In this document: piece by piece, positions 1 through 10,437 of the stretch
Position numbering within the stretch: the first letter of the stretch is position 1
Layout of the letters: the number at the start of each line of letters is the position of its first letter
Source of the DNA: Brachypterus glaber
Taxonomy: Eukaryota > Arthropoda > Insecta > Coleoptera > Kateretidae
DNA length: 64,000 nucleotides
Direction of reading: 5' to 3'
Assembly (NCBI GenBank): GCA_958510825.1
Contig: OY294046.1
Span: forward strand, 50,263,794 to 50,327,793
Translations under genes and position numbers: made by a program
The notes under the pieces: generated by a model
The model's input: only the letters and a program-made list of their open reading frames with translations
Database searches by the model: none
What the model was told of the DNA's origin: nothing

Positions 1-1833
1 AATTTATTATAAATAAACTTAATGAAAGCACATCAAGTAATGTATTAATATATATAAAAAATATGTGTAATTATATTAAGATATAATTAAAGAAATCTTA
101 ATAAAAATTACTAAATTCAGAAATCATTCGACTTAAATGTATAAAGAAAACATGAAGTTCAGCAAGCACCAAGAAATGTATGTAAACAACAATCATTTCT
201 TGCAGTGTATAAAAGTCATGCTTAAATTAGAAATCATTTAATCAAAAGTATGATATTTAATAATTAATAAATGAGATTAAATGTTTTAAAAAAAATAAGT
301 ACCTAAAAATGAACAAAAGCCAGAAGGGCATATAGTATTAATCAATACTATATCAGATCTGATAAAGTTTACAGTTATAAGAATATTGAAATAAAAGAAT
401 TTAAAAATATGAAATATTGCTTTCAAAAGTTTTCAGAATGAGTACTTAGCTGGTTTCTGCAAAATCCATGAGGTATGAATTCCGTCGTCTCCATCTGTGC
501 AAGTCTCCCCTATGCTGATGAATTCATTTCTCAAATGAAAGAAAAAAAAATATAGGCTGTCCCATCTACTTTGGAAAAATTATCTTCCAGGATAAAATGT
601 ACGATTGAAAATGTTGTCCGGGATTAAATATGCTTTATTTATCTATGCCGAAAAATACAGAACCATGTTCCAACAGAACATCACTCCATGCGGAGAACTT
701 GTATATCAAATATACCAAAATAAACTTCAACTTAAATTAATGTAATTCCATATTAATGGTATAGAAATGGTGAGTAATTAATGGTAATTAATTAATTAAT
801 TAATTAATGTAGTAATAATGGTGCTAAAACAATAATTATATCTCAGAAATATTCTAAGAAACAGAAAAACTTAACTTACGTGTATTCTAAGTGTTCGATG
901 TCCATCGAAACGTTATAAATGCGTAATTGTAGAAAATAACAGTTATAATATCTTCCGCATTGTTTAAATATTCATTTTCACTAACTTTAAATAAAAATAC
1001 ATGAAGGATTACTTCGATGATTACAGAAAATAAACACTCGTCAAAATGACACCACCATTGTACAGAGTTGCATCAAGAAGGAGCGAAAATCGACCTTATC
1101 AACCGGTATGAACCCTTCAGGTAAATAAAATCCTATTTCTGAACTATTAGCGACATCTATGCAAGTCATTATCAACTACAGTTTTACCGTATAGGATTCC
1201 TAATAAAGGTAACGAAAACTACACCAAAAATAATAACAAAAAGACTATTTCCTAATAAATCCGTATTAGTGATATCTAACCTCAAAATATTACTCTAAGA
1301 AACAAATATAAACAATACTTATTGTTTATCAGCAAAACTAATAAAAATACGAACAGAATACTAAGTGTCCTGTGAACTAAGTATAAACAAAATACTGAAT
1401 CTAAGTGAGCAGTTCCAGCAAACTATTTTCAACAAATTCTGGATTATCCCGAAGCAATAAGCATATGAAACTTTCCAGGAGAGACAAGCTACAAATGAAA
1501 GCCAGTGAAATCCAACCCTCAATAGACTCTGAAACATATAAAAACCAGGTAAGTCCATAGACAAATGCACTATAGAGAAATAAGTCATATGATTCTTTAT
1601 TATTAAAAATCATATTCTAATTATGTTTTCTTTATGTTATTTTCAGGTAGAACTATGGAATAGAGACTCATATGGTTAGAATTCAGTTCCTGCTACAAAA
1701 TAGTCCCAGATACAAAATAGTTCTGTACGTACGTAACTATTTATATACAAAATAAACATAAATTATAAAGTAAGTAAACGAATAGTTTAATTAACCCTTG
1801 CTATATTACAAAGTGACGATTTATATCGTTACA
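1..1833 (-). repeat. 3' LTR (partial) of the left Gypsy-like element
   Basis: This matches 5430-7309 almost base for base. Differences I see by eye are a few substitutions (for example near 484, 889 and 1775), one- or two-base changes in A runs, and a 47-bp segment near 640 absent here but present at about 6065-6112. The outer end of this LTR lies before base 1. Two short open frames on the minus strand near 1361-1613 also occur in the other LTR and have no recognisable product; I treat them as chance. Confidence 0.93.
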
Positions 1834-1850
1834 CATGCCCCCTCCAAAAA
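1834..1850 (-). promoter_or_regulatory. Polypurine tract of the left element
   Basis: On the minus strand the bases just upstream of the 3' LTR read TTTTTGGAGGGGGCATG and abut TGTAAC. A purine run directly before the 3' LTR is the usual plus-strand DNA primer of LTR retrotransposons. Confidence 0.8.
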
Positions 1851-2361
1851 TAATAAAAATATTTAATATACAAAAAATATTTTTATACCAAACTCTATAA
1901 CTATTTAACTTAAATAGCTAAAATATATACTATATTTTATTTAATAAATCAACAAAAAATACAATACTTTATGTAAATCATTTGAAATACTACTTGATAA
2001 TTAACAATAGCTAAGCTTGATAACTACGTGTATCATCCGCCTACTCTTATGTAGAACATAATTTTGGGACTTTATCGGTGTGTGTCATAAACAGGTAATT
2101 GTCATAATCAGGTAATTGTCATAATCAGGTAATTGTCATAATTAATTTTGTTTTCTTTTTAGCTAAGTTTTATCAAGATAAAAAAATAGAAATAAGACTT
2201 GACTGTGTGCACCAGAATTCTCTTCTACAAAAAATATATTTATATATTTTTTTTTTACTATATACAAAAGTTTTGGGTACCCTTTAAATATTTTCAATAC
2301 ATTGATATTTTTTAAATATCATTCCGAATAATACTAAGAATATATTCTTATTTAATCAAAT
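1851..2361 (-). other. 3' non-coding interior of the left element, with a 17-bp tandem repeat
   Basis: AT-rich stretch between the integrase C-terminus and the polypurine tract. Three adjacent copies of a 17-bp unit (CAGGTAATTGTCATAAT on the plus strand) lie at 2092-2142. I see no envelope-like frame or other gene here. Confidence 0.7.
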
Positions 2362-2690
2362 CTAGCCAACTGAAATGTCACTATTCGATCCAAAATATTT
2401 CTTTAGATCTTTAACATGCCAGTCGCCTCTATGACCATCTGCATTTTCCAAAATATACACTAACTTTGACTTTTTCGCAACAACTTTGCAAAGTATGTAC
2501 TTTGGAGCAAGTTTTGCAGCAAAACTTTTACTAGCATCTGAGAGTACTTTGTTTCGTCTCCAAACTTTTTCACCTATCTCAAAATTTACTTCACGCTTGC
2601 GCAAATCATAAGTACGCTTATTACGTTCATAAGCTTCATGTAAATATTTCTTTACATCAACAAAAATCTCTTTAAGATTTCCCAAGTCTT
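2362..2690 (-). pseudogene. Integrase C-terminal remnant
   Basis: About 107 codons, open, but with no start of their own. The residues resemble the C-terminal region after the integrase catalytic core of Gypsy elements: a basic helix, then GEKVWRRNKVL, a GPY/F-like stretch (KLAPKYILCKV) and a terminal DWHVKDLKKYF. The zinc-binding HHCC domain and the D,D,E catalytic core are gone. The upstream edge at about 2683-2690 is the fusion point of a large internal deletion: the protease frame runs through the same bases in another frame and stops at about 2652. Not functional as an integrase on its own. Confidence 0.85.
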
Positions 2691-3215
2691 AACTTCATTA
2701 TCTATTTTAATAGGTAAATAAACAACACCAGTTACTAACTGTTTAGATTTATCAGCTGTAGTAACATGCGGTATAAAACATTTATCAATTTTTAAATTAA
2801 ACTTCTCTAAAATTTTAATCGCGTGACCACCAGCCACTGAACAATTTGCACCTGTATCAATCAAAGCTGTTATATTTTTATTAAAAATATTTACTTTAAT
2901 ATATGGACGGTTATCTCTAGGTAATTTAATAAAAGAATTTTTATTAATTACAGACAAACTATACGGTTTATAAAAATTTTTAACTTTATCCAACCAATCT
3001 TTCCATTCATTCAAATAAAAGCGTTTATTTGTTTCTGTTATACTTGATTTTTGTAAAGAATTGATATTATTTTTATTATAATAAATGTTTTTACAAAAAG
3101 TAGTTTTGTTATCCTTTTTTACCTGACTGTCATTATTATTTTTAGCCTTTTTATTAAGTGAATGCCGACTAAAATCATCCACTTTCCTATTTAGTTTTTT
3201 GTACAGGAAGGGCAA
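2652..3215 (-). pseudogene. Truncated pol: retropepsin start, joined to gag by -1 frameshift
   Basis: Open frame of about 187 codons in the -1 frame relative to gag, overlapping its end. A basic, Asn/Lys-rich linker is followed by the aspartic protease active-site motif ALIDTGANCS (about residues 113-122) and a beta-strand region ending NEVKTW. After that the reading continues for about nine unrelated codons into the deletion junction and stops. The second half of retropepsin, including any ILG motif, is absent, and so are reverse transcriptase and RNase H. There is no natural AUG at the start of this frame, which fits expression only as a gag fusion. The protease is probably inactive. Confidence 0.88.
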
Positions 3216-4603
3216 TTTTTAAAAACTACATCTTTATATCCACATTTATAACAAAACTTTGTTCTTTTAGCTAAACATTTGCTAAAAATATGATTTGGTT
3301 GGTTACAGTTATAACAAATTACTTGTCTACTTTTATTATTACTACTATTACTACTATTCTGTGTATTATTAAAGCTTTGATTGGTACTTTGACTAATTTG
3401 AGAAACTTGACTACTATTACATACTGAACTTTGACGAGTAGAGGAAGATGGGGTAAGTTTGGACACTGTAGTATTATGACTACAATTACATTTACTACTA
3501 AAATTTTGATTTATATCCGAACTTAGGACATTTACTTTATTAACTGCTTTATTTTTTGCCACACTTTTACCTGCTATGCTCTTTTGTTTTAATTGATAAG
3601 CTTCATCTATTCTTTTACAACTGTCCTTTAAATCTTCTAAATCATTTATTTCTATAAGTGATAATGGTGTAAAATAATGTGGTAATATTCTTTCTCTAAT
3701 CGTCTTAAGTCTAGTATATAAACTTGCAGCATGAATTAAACGTTTAAACAAGGTTTCCATAGCACCTATAAAAATTGCGATAGATTCATCGGGATTTTGA
3801 TATCTAGAACGGATATCATCCCATGTTCTATCATCTATGTTAGCTGGAAGAAAATCTTTTTTTAATGCTTGAATTATTTGAGACCACGAATTTAAATTAT
3901 CTTTAATCGAGAGAAACCATGACAATGCTGGTTCTTTGAATAAGTCATATGCGGATTTAAATAACATTTCGTCTGTAACATTTCTACTTATTTTCATATA
4001 TTCAACTTGCTCAATAAAATTTAAAACATTAGACTTTCCATCAAAATTAATATTCCATTTATAAACTGGTACTGATTTTAAATAATCATTATCTTTTTTA
4101 CTAGAAACATTAGGGCTAAACTGTGTACTATTATGTAATGAAATATTATTATTTACTTGAGTAAGATCTGAATTTTTACCAGATTTTTCATAAAGATCTA
4201 ACATATCTGCTTCTATTTCTAAACAAGTTGCTTTTGTTATTTCTAAAAATTGAATACGTCTAACTTTATTTTCTTCTACTTCAGGAAAACGTTGCAGACG
4301 ATTTGTTACATGTACTAAATAAGTTTTTAATTTTCTTAAATCAGCTAAACTATAATCACCATGATATTCTACAATTTCTGAAGATATACTATCTAAAATT
4401 CTATTAATATTTTCCACTTCACTGTTAAAATTAAAAGTCGGATCTACATATTTTACTTTAGGATCTTCCCTAGCTATGGCTCTACCTAAAACTTTAATTC
4501 TAGATGCTCTATTATTTTTTGCTGTTAAATGTCTTATACGAAGTTCATAATTTACCATTTCTGCAGTCAAAAATCTAATTTCCATTTTATCTAAATCGTC
4601 CAT
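3191..4603 (-). CDS. gag: Gag polyprotein (capsid/nucleocapsid), Gypsy-like
   Basis: Complete 470-residue frame starting at an ATG (4603-4601). It would form the virus-like particle that packages element RNA. Residues about 185-300 (VPVYKWNINFDGKS..., NFIEQVEYMK, ALSWFLSIKDNLNSWSQ, DDIRSRYQNPDESI) match the retrotransposon Gag capsid pattern. The C-terminus is Ser/Asn-rich and then carries two zinc-knuckle-like motifs: C430-C433-H438-C443 (CYNCNQPNHIFSKC) is complete, while the second, C451-C454-V459-C464, has Val in place of His. The end of the frame is the -1 slippery site. It is the only intact gene of this element. Retaining gag but not pol resembles other gag-only non-autonomous LTR elements. 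Confidence 0.92.
   Translation of the reverse strand: MDDLDKMEIRFLTAEMVNYELRIRHLTAKNNRASRIKVLGRAIAREDPKVKYVDPTFNFNSEVENINRILDSISSEIVEYHGDYSLADLRKLKTYLVHVTNRLQRFPEVEENKVRRIQFLEITKATCLEIEADMLDLYEKSGKNSDLTQVNNNISLHNSTQFSPNVSSKKDNDYLKSVPVYKWNINFDGKSNVLNFIEQVEYMKISRNVTDEMLFKSAYDLFKEPALSWFLSIKDNLNSWSQIIQALKKDFLPANIDDRTWDDIRSRYQNPDESIAIFIGAMETLFKRLIHAASLYTRLKTIRERILPHYFTPLSLIEINDLEDLKDSCKRIDEAYQLKQKSIAGKSVAKNKAVNKVNVLSSDINQNFSSKCNCSHNTTVSKLTPSSSTRQSSVCNSSQVSQISQSTNQSFNNTQNSSNSSNNKSRQVICYNCNQPNHIFSKCLAKRTKFCYKCGYKDVVFKNCPSCTKN
3194..3200 (-). promoter_or_regulatory. Programmed -1 ribosomal frameshift site A AAA AAC
   Basis: On the minus strand the last gag codons read ACA AAA AAC TAA. The heptamer A AAA AAC has the X XXY YYZ form of -1 slippery sites and sits in gag phase directly before the gag stop at 3191-3193. 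Slipping back one base gives AAA AAA CTA, exactly the frame of the protease ORF. A AAA AAC is a known efficient site (for example in MMTV gag-pro). I did not fold the downstream RNA. Confidence 0.85.
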
Positions 4604-5209
4604 TTTGAATATTTATTTTTCAAAATTAACTTTAATTTACTCAAAATATTTATTTTAATAATAAAATATTTATACTGTACCACAAATTATTTTTTTTTGT
4701 GTACACTGTTCAACAAAGTTTTTGCATACTTTGGAAAATTTCCCAAATATGTCAAAAAAATACTAAATTATTATTTATCTCAATTGGACAAATTAATAAT
4801 TATAAATAGTCTCCAAAACTACAAAATTAGCTAATATTTATTCATATCCTTCGCATAAATAAATACCCTATTATCCATTTATTTCTATTGAATAAAAGAT
4901 AATTTCTAGAAAAACTGAACCCACGCCAAAATTTCTCTATTCCATGTTATTCCATAAAATTCAGAATAAACATAAAAAACACATATCTGATATATCTTAT
5001 CAGATTAACTCTAATTTGACTTAATTTTCAACAAAAAATATTTTATTCAACAGTTATATGTAGGTTTTCTCAAAATGAACTTTAAGTTACACTGAAAAAA
5101 AATAAGCTTTAGATTTTTATAAAAAATACACTGAGAAAAATGAAGTAAAATTAAAAAAAAAAACAAGTGTTCTATCTATCCAAATACCACGTTCTTGGGC
5201 GCCAATTTT
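4604..5209 (-). other. 5' leader of the left element
   Basis: Non-coding, AT-rich interior between the primer binding site and the gag start on the minus strand. Long A and T runs, no open frame of note. Packaging and dimerisation signals would be expected here but cannot be named from sequence. Confidence 0.6.
5187..5204 (-). promoter_or_regulatory. Primer binding site, TGGCGCCC type
   Basis: The minus strand reads TGGCGCCCAAGAACGTGG just inside the 5' LTR. TGG complements a tRNA 3' CCA and TGGCGCCC starts are common in LTR elements. The source tRNA is not determined. A second TGGCGCC lies about 115 bases upstream in the LTR (plus coordinates about 5310-5320), so the exact LTR edge near 5209 is an estimate. 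Confidence 0.7.
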
Positions 5210-7309
5210 AGTATACCGTAATTAATACGTTCACTGCCAACGGCTAGTTTTGACAGCGGAGCAATGGGTATGGGCAAGGGAAAAATAGAAAGAATTGATT
5301 AATGTTGTTAGGGGCGCCAGTTACTTTAGCTTTTACTCCTTTAGGTAAGTAACAACCTAGTGTAAATACTTAAGCTTTTCAGTTTGAGAAAATATAACCC
5401 TTAAATAAAATAAGATAACTCATTTGAGAAATTTATTATAAATAAACTTAATGAAAGCACATCAAGTAATGTATTAATATATATAAAAAAATATGTGTAA
5501 TTATATTAAGATATAATTAAAGAAATCTTAATAAAAATTACTAAATTCAGAAATCATTCGACTTAAATGTATAAAGAAAACATGAAGTTCAGCAAGCACC
5601 AAGAAATGTATGTAAACAACAATCATTTCTTGCAGTGTATAAAAGTCATGCTTAAATTAGAAATCATTTAATCAAAAGTATGATATTTAATAATTAATAA
5701 ATGAGATTAAATGTTTTAAAAAAAATAAGTACCTAAAAATGAACAAAAGCCAGAAGGGCATATAGTATTAATCAATACTATATCAGATCTGATAAAGTTT
5801 ACAGTTATAAGAATATTGAAATAAAAGAATTTAAAAATATGAAATATTGCTTTCAAAAGTTTTCAGAATGAGTACTTAGCTGGTTTCTGCAAAATCCATG
5901 AGGTATGAATTCCATCGTCTCCATCTGTGCAAGTCTCCCCTATGCTGATGAATTCATTTCTCAAATGAAAAAAAAAAAATATAGGCTGTCCCATCTACTT
6001 TGGAAAAATTATCTTCCAGGATAAAATGTACGATTGAAAATGTTGTCCGGGATTAAATATGCTTTTGAAAATTATGTCCAATATAAAATTGTCTGCTAGA
6101 CGGTCATATAGAATTTATCTATGCCGAAAAATACAGAACCATGTTCCAACAGAACATCACTCCATGCGGAGAACTTGTATATCAAATATACCAAAATAAA
6201 CTTCAACTTAAATTAATGTAATTCCATATTAATGGTATAGAAATGGTGAGTAATTAATGGTAATTAATTAATTAATTAATTAATGTAGTAATAATGGTGC
6301 TAAAACAATAATTATATCTCAGAAATATTCTAAGAAACAGAAAAACTTAACTTACGTGTATTCTAAGTCTTCGATGTCCATCGAAACGTTATAAATGCGT
6401 AATTGTAGAAAATAACAGTTATAATATCTTCCGCATTGTTTAAATATTCATTTTCACTAACTTTAAATAAAAATACATGAAGGATTACTTCGATGATTAC
6501 AGAAAATAAACACTCGTCAAAATGACACCACCATTGTACAGAGTTGCATCAAGAAGGAGCGAAAATCGACCTTATCAACCGGTATGAACCCTTCAGGTAA
6601 ATAAAATCCTATTTCTGAACTATTAGCGACATCTATGCAAGTCATTATCAACTACAGTTTTACCGTATAGGATTCCTAATAAAGGTAACGAAAACTACAC
6701 CAAAAATAATAACAAAAAGACTATTTCCTAATAAATCCGTATTAGTGATATCTAACCTCAAAATATTACTCTAAGAAACAAATATAAACAATACTTATTG
6801 TTTATCAGCAAAACTAATAAAAATACGAACAGAATACTAAGTGTCCTGTGAACTAAGTATAAACAAAATACTGAATCTAAGTGAGCAGTTCCAGCAAACT
6901 ATTTTCAACAAATTCTGGATTATCCCGAAGCAATAAGCATATGAAACTTTCCAGGAGAGACAAGCTACAAATGAAAGCCAGTGAAATCCAACCCTCAATA
7001 GACTCTGAAACATATAAAAACCAGGTAAGTCCATAGACAAATGCACTATAGAGAAATAAGTCATATGATTCTTTATTATTAAAAATCATATTCTAATTAT
7101 GTTTTCTTTATGTTATTTTCAGGTAGAACTATGGAATAGAGACTCATATGGTTAGAATTCAGTTCCTGCTACAAAATAGTCCCAGATACAAAATAGTTCT
7201 GTACGTACGTAACTATTTATATACAAAATAAACATAAATTATAACGTAAGTAAACGAATAGTTTAATTAACCCTTGCTATATTACAAAGTGACGATTTAT
7301 ATCGTTACA
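5210..7309 (-). repeat. 5' LTR of the left Gypsy-like element (~2.1 kb)
   Basis: The 7309 edge is certain (shared TTACA end). The 5210 edge is inferred from the primer binding site. It matches 1-1833 over 5430-7309. It carries an extra 47 bp near 6065-6112 that looks like a third, degenerate copy of a ~31-bp unit starting GAAAATTATGTCC, of which the other LTR has two. LTRs of this length are on the long side for Gypsy elements of insects. Confidence 0.88.
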
Positions 7310-7803
7310 CTGCAGCAAAAACTCTAGATTTAAATTGTTATTTTTTGTACGGTTTTATTTTATTTACTAATTTGTACTTTGTTGTAAGAAACTGTCTACT
7401 TAAGACATATAATTAATTAGTGTATACCATTAAATTTCTAAATAGGTTTAAGACGAACCACACACATCGGTTGTTTGTACAAACAATTGTGTTTTCGACC
7501 TTTCAATTAAATATGTAAAATAATCAAGAATGCGAATTTCAGTACCTATTTTAAAAACACACAGTCGCAATTATCTAATGCATAGGCTTCTGAATTAGGG
7601 TGGTCAAAGGTTTTTTTACGTCTTCAAATTGTCTAAAAATAATGTGCACCAAATTTCAGGTCTAAAGCTTAACGTTAATAAATGCCGCATCGAGCTTAAA
7701 AAAACTGTGCACAAAAAATTGTGCGTGTGCACGGGATCTCCTCATAGTAATGTTTACTATAACTATAAACACAACAACAGCGCGTCGAGCGGCGCGCTAT
7801 AGA
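7310..7803. other. Flank of the left element, no gene seen
   Basis: AT-rich unique-looking sequence with a short GC-rich patch at about 7780-7800 (GCGCGTCGAGCGGCGCGC). No open frame or repeat structure recognised. Confidence 0.5.
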
Positions 7804-8100
7804 TAAATTAATAGTAAAAAAACATTTTTAAGAACAACCTTTATTTAAGTACACTAAAAAGAAGAAAATAAACTTTCAAATAAATTAAACCCATCATTTT
7901 GTTACATTATACAATTTTATATGATATAATAGCTTGTCGCGAGGTCTTTTATAAATGAAATTTACACAGGAAAATCTCGCGACAAGCTTATCATATAAAA
8001 TTGTATAATGTAACAAAATAATGGGTTTGATTTACTTGAAAGTTTATTTTCTTCTTTTTAGTGCACTTGGTATTAAAAATTTTTTTTTACTATTAATTTA
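7804..8100. mobile_element. Foldback element with ~130-bp arms
   Basis: Arms 7804-7943 and 7976-8100 are inverted copies with a few indels: the outer ends read TAAATTAATAGTAAAAAAA and the inner ends GCTTGTCGCGAG. The central loop is about 32 bases. No coding potential. Probably a non-autonomous foldback/MITE-type element; family unknown. Confidence 0.8.
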
Positions 8101-8324
8101 TTTTTGTTTTTTTAGTCGTCAAAATTTTGTAGGATACAAACTTTTTTTCAAATAAGGGCGCCGAACCAGAAGCTTGCTTCAGGGCGTCGAAATGCAAAGG
8201 CCGGCATGTGTATTATTCAATGCATGATATGCCTTACATATATATTTGTTTATGTTTGACTGACAGAAATTTTGATGACTAAAAAAATCTAAAAAGATAT
8301 GGGTAAATAAAAAAAGGGACTCTT
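8101..8324. other. Spacer, no gene seen
   Basis: Contains a phrase near 8265-8300 (GAAATTTTGATGACTAAAAA) that recurs in slightly changed form near 19513 and 19581, so it is probably also old repeat DNA. Confidence 0.4.
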
Positions 8325-8985
8325 TAAATTTTAGGACTGGGGAGGTTGAGGGTAAATTTTATATAAAATTGTATTGTCATCAGAGATAGGCATGTGTACC
8401 GAATTTCAGCTCTCTACGTTTATTTTAAGTGGGTGAAACAGAGAGAGGGTAAACTTAGCCTTATAAGCATATGGGGGGTGATGGGGAGATAAGGGGGTAT
8501 GTAAAATTTATTTTAAAATTTTATTATCACTGGATGAGTATGTAACCTAATTTTAGTTTTAAATTATCTCATGTGGGTAAAAAATGGATTTGTTTAATTT
8601 TAGGGGTAAGGGGTTGGGGGACTGGGAGGAAATTTTTATATAAAATTGTTTTGTCAACCGAGTTAAGCATGTGTACTAAATTTTAGCTTTCTAAGTATAT
8701 TCTAAGTGGGTGAAATTTACAGGGGGGTTAACTTGGCCTTATACGCGTATGGGGGGTGATGGGGAGACGAGGGGAGATGTAAAATTAATTGTAAAATTTT
8801 ATTATTACTAAATGAGTATGTAACCTAATTTTAGTTTTAAATTATCTTGTGTGGTTAAAAAATGGATTTTTAAAATTTTAGGGGTGGGGGGTTGGGGGGT
8901 AAGTTTTATATAAAATTGTATTGCCATCCGAGTTAAGCATGTGTACCAAATTTTAGCTTTCTACGTGTATTCTAAAATGCCTTTG
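8325..8985. repeat. Tandem repeat, ~275-bp unit, about 2.4 copies
   Basis: The phrase CATGTGTACCRAATTTYAGC recurs at about 8390, 8669 and 8939, and a G-rich TGGGGGGTGATGGGGAGA block recurs between them. Spacings are about 279 and 270. The unit contains the G-rich stretch, a TATATAAAATTGT stretch and a GAGTATGTAACCTAATTTTAG stretch. Non-coding. Confidence 0.85.
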
Positions 8986-9058
8986 GCAGATTTGCCCTAA
9001 ATAAACATACTAATAACAAACATTGCAAGTTAAATAAAAACTTGTAAAAAAATTAATA

Positions 9059-9337
9059 TAGTATATTCAACTTCAAGTTGCATTAGAAGTAAATAAAAGA
9101 ATCACGCACGCGGCAGCTGGCGCGTGGTTTCATTGGTTAAAACACTCGAATGTTGCGAGAGTAGGGATGTAGAAAATCAAACAGGTCAGTACGTGAGAAC
9201 TTGCGATGAAGCGTACAATGCATTGCAATGGACCGTTATATACAAATATTTTGTTTTGAGTCCTACCCTGTCACTAAATCCGTTGTTGTCACGTGCGTTT
9301 GTTTACACTTACTGCATTTTGAAGTTGAATATACTAT
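9059..9337. mobile_element. Short element with inverted ends; interior tRNA-like
   Basis: AGTATATTCAACTTCAAG at 9059 is repeated inverted as CTTGAAGTTGAATATACT-like sequence ending at 9337. The interior is less AT-rich than its surroundings. 9121-9165 (TGGTTTCATTGGTTAAAACA and onward) loosely resembles a tRNA A box, but no convincing B box follows, so a SINE origin is only a possibility. Confidence 0.5.
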
Positions 9338-9340
9338 AGA

Positions 9341-10077
9341 ATCATAGGTAATGTGTTGCCATGCAGGTACAAGTAAAATTAACGAGATTTTACATGTAAT
9401 TTTACAATTTTATATAAATACTACATGTAATTTACATGTAATATTCATATAAAATCGTAATTTTATATGTAGAATCTTGTAACTTTTACTTGTCTCTGCA
9501 TGGCAACACATTACCTATGATTCTGCATGTAAATTTACATATTTATTTTTTACAGTTAGTTCTGTAAAATTTACTAGATTTTACATGTAATTTTACAATT
9601 TTACATGTAATTTTACTTTACATGTAATTTTACAATTTATATGCAAATTACATGTAAAATTACATGTAAAATCTAGTAAATTTTACAGAACTAACTGTAA
9701 AAAATAAATATGTAAATTTACATGCAGAATCATAGGTAATGTGTTGCCATGCAGGTACAAGTAAAATTAACGAGATTTTACATGTAATTTTACAATTTTA
9801 TATAAATACTACATGTAATTTACATGTAATATTCATATAAAATCGTAATTTTATATGTAAAATCTTGTAACTTTTACTTGTCTCTACATGGCAACACATT
9901 ACCTGTGATTCTGCATGTAAATTTACATATTTATTTTTTACAGTTAGTTCTGTAAAATTTACTAGATTTTACATGTAATTTTACATGTAATTTGCATATA
10001 AATTGTAAAATTACATGTAAAGTAAAATTACATGTAAAATTGTAAAATTACATGTAAAATCTAGTAAATTTTACATG
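9341..10077. repeat. Two tandem 388-bp units, each made of two palindromes
   Basis: The unit starting ATCATAGGTAATGTGTTGCC at 9341 begins again at 9729. Within each unit, one palindrome has arms around CATAGGTAATGTGTTGCCATG and a second has arms around CAGTTAGTTCTGTAAAATTT. The cores are runs of TTTACATGTAA-type motifs. The first palindrome resembles the isolated copy at 40433-40508, which shows it can move or be copied as a separate element. Non-coding; expected to form strong hairpins. Confidence 0.85.
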
Positions 10078-10097
10078 TATCTGCATTGTATTTTTTT

Positions 10098-10437
10098 CAG
10101 ATGTTTTCTCGGTTTGACCTTCAAATAACTTTGAAACCGACGTGATAGAGCTTGAACACCCTTAGCATCAGAATCAGCGACCTCAAAAACTTATTTATGA
10201 TTTTTTTTCAGATTTTTTCAATCACCTTTTCTCAGTTTGACCTTCATGTGACCTTAAAACTGACGTGATAGAGCTTGAAAGATTAGCATCGAAATCAACG
10301 ACCCTAAAAACATATGTATGATTTTTTTCAGATTTTTTCAACCTCCTTTTCTCAGTTTGACCTTCAAATGACCTTGAAACTGATGTGATAGAGCTTGACC
10401 GACCTTGGCATCGAAATCAGTGACCCCAAAAACCCCT
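10098..10437. repeat. Tandem repeat, ~121-bp unit, three copies
   Basis: TTTTCTCRGTTTGACCTTCA recurs at about 10104, 10227 and 10347, each followed by ACCTTGAAACTGAYGTGATA and by a phrase close to AATCAGCGACC. Similar wording (AATCAGCGACCCCAAAAACC) occurs at 33260, so the units belong to a dispersed satellite-like family. Confidence 0.85.

Larger units (their letters stand above)
1..7309 (-). mobile_element. Ty3/Gypsy-like LTR retrotransposon, pol-deleted, 3' LTR cut by window edge
   Basis: Read on the minus strand the order is 5' LTR (about 5210-7309), primer binding site, gag, -1 shifted protease start, integrase C-terminus, polypurine tract, 3' LTR (1-1833). LTR copies align from window base 1 to base 5430 onward and both end in TTACA on the plus strand, so the element starts TGTAAC on the minus strand. 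The left flank and so any target-site duplication is outside the window. Pol is missing everything between early protease and the integrase C-terminus, so the copy cannot make reverse transcriptase, RNase H or a full integrase. The nearly identical LTRs point to a recent insertion, and I infer movement in trans. Confidence 0.93.

Noticed and set aside
1361..1613. Open frames on the minus strand, repeated at 6837-7089
   Set aside because: They lie inside the LTRs and are duplicated only because the LTRs are; no motif or good start.
9341..10077. CRISPR-like array
   Set aside because: Repeats are palindromes in 388-bp tandem units without distinct spacers, in a eukaryotic context.
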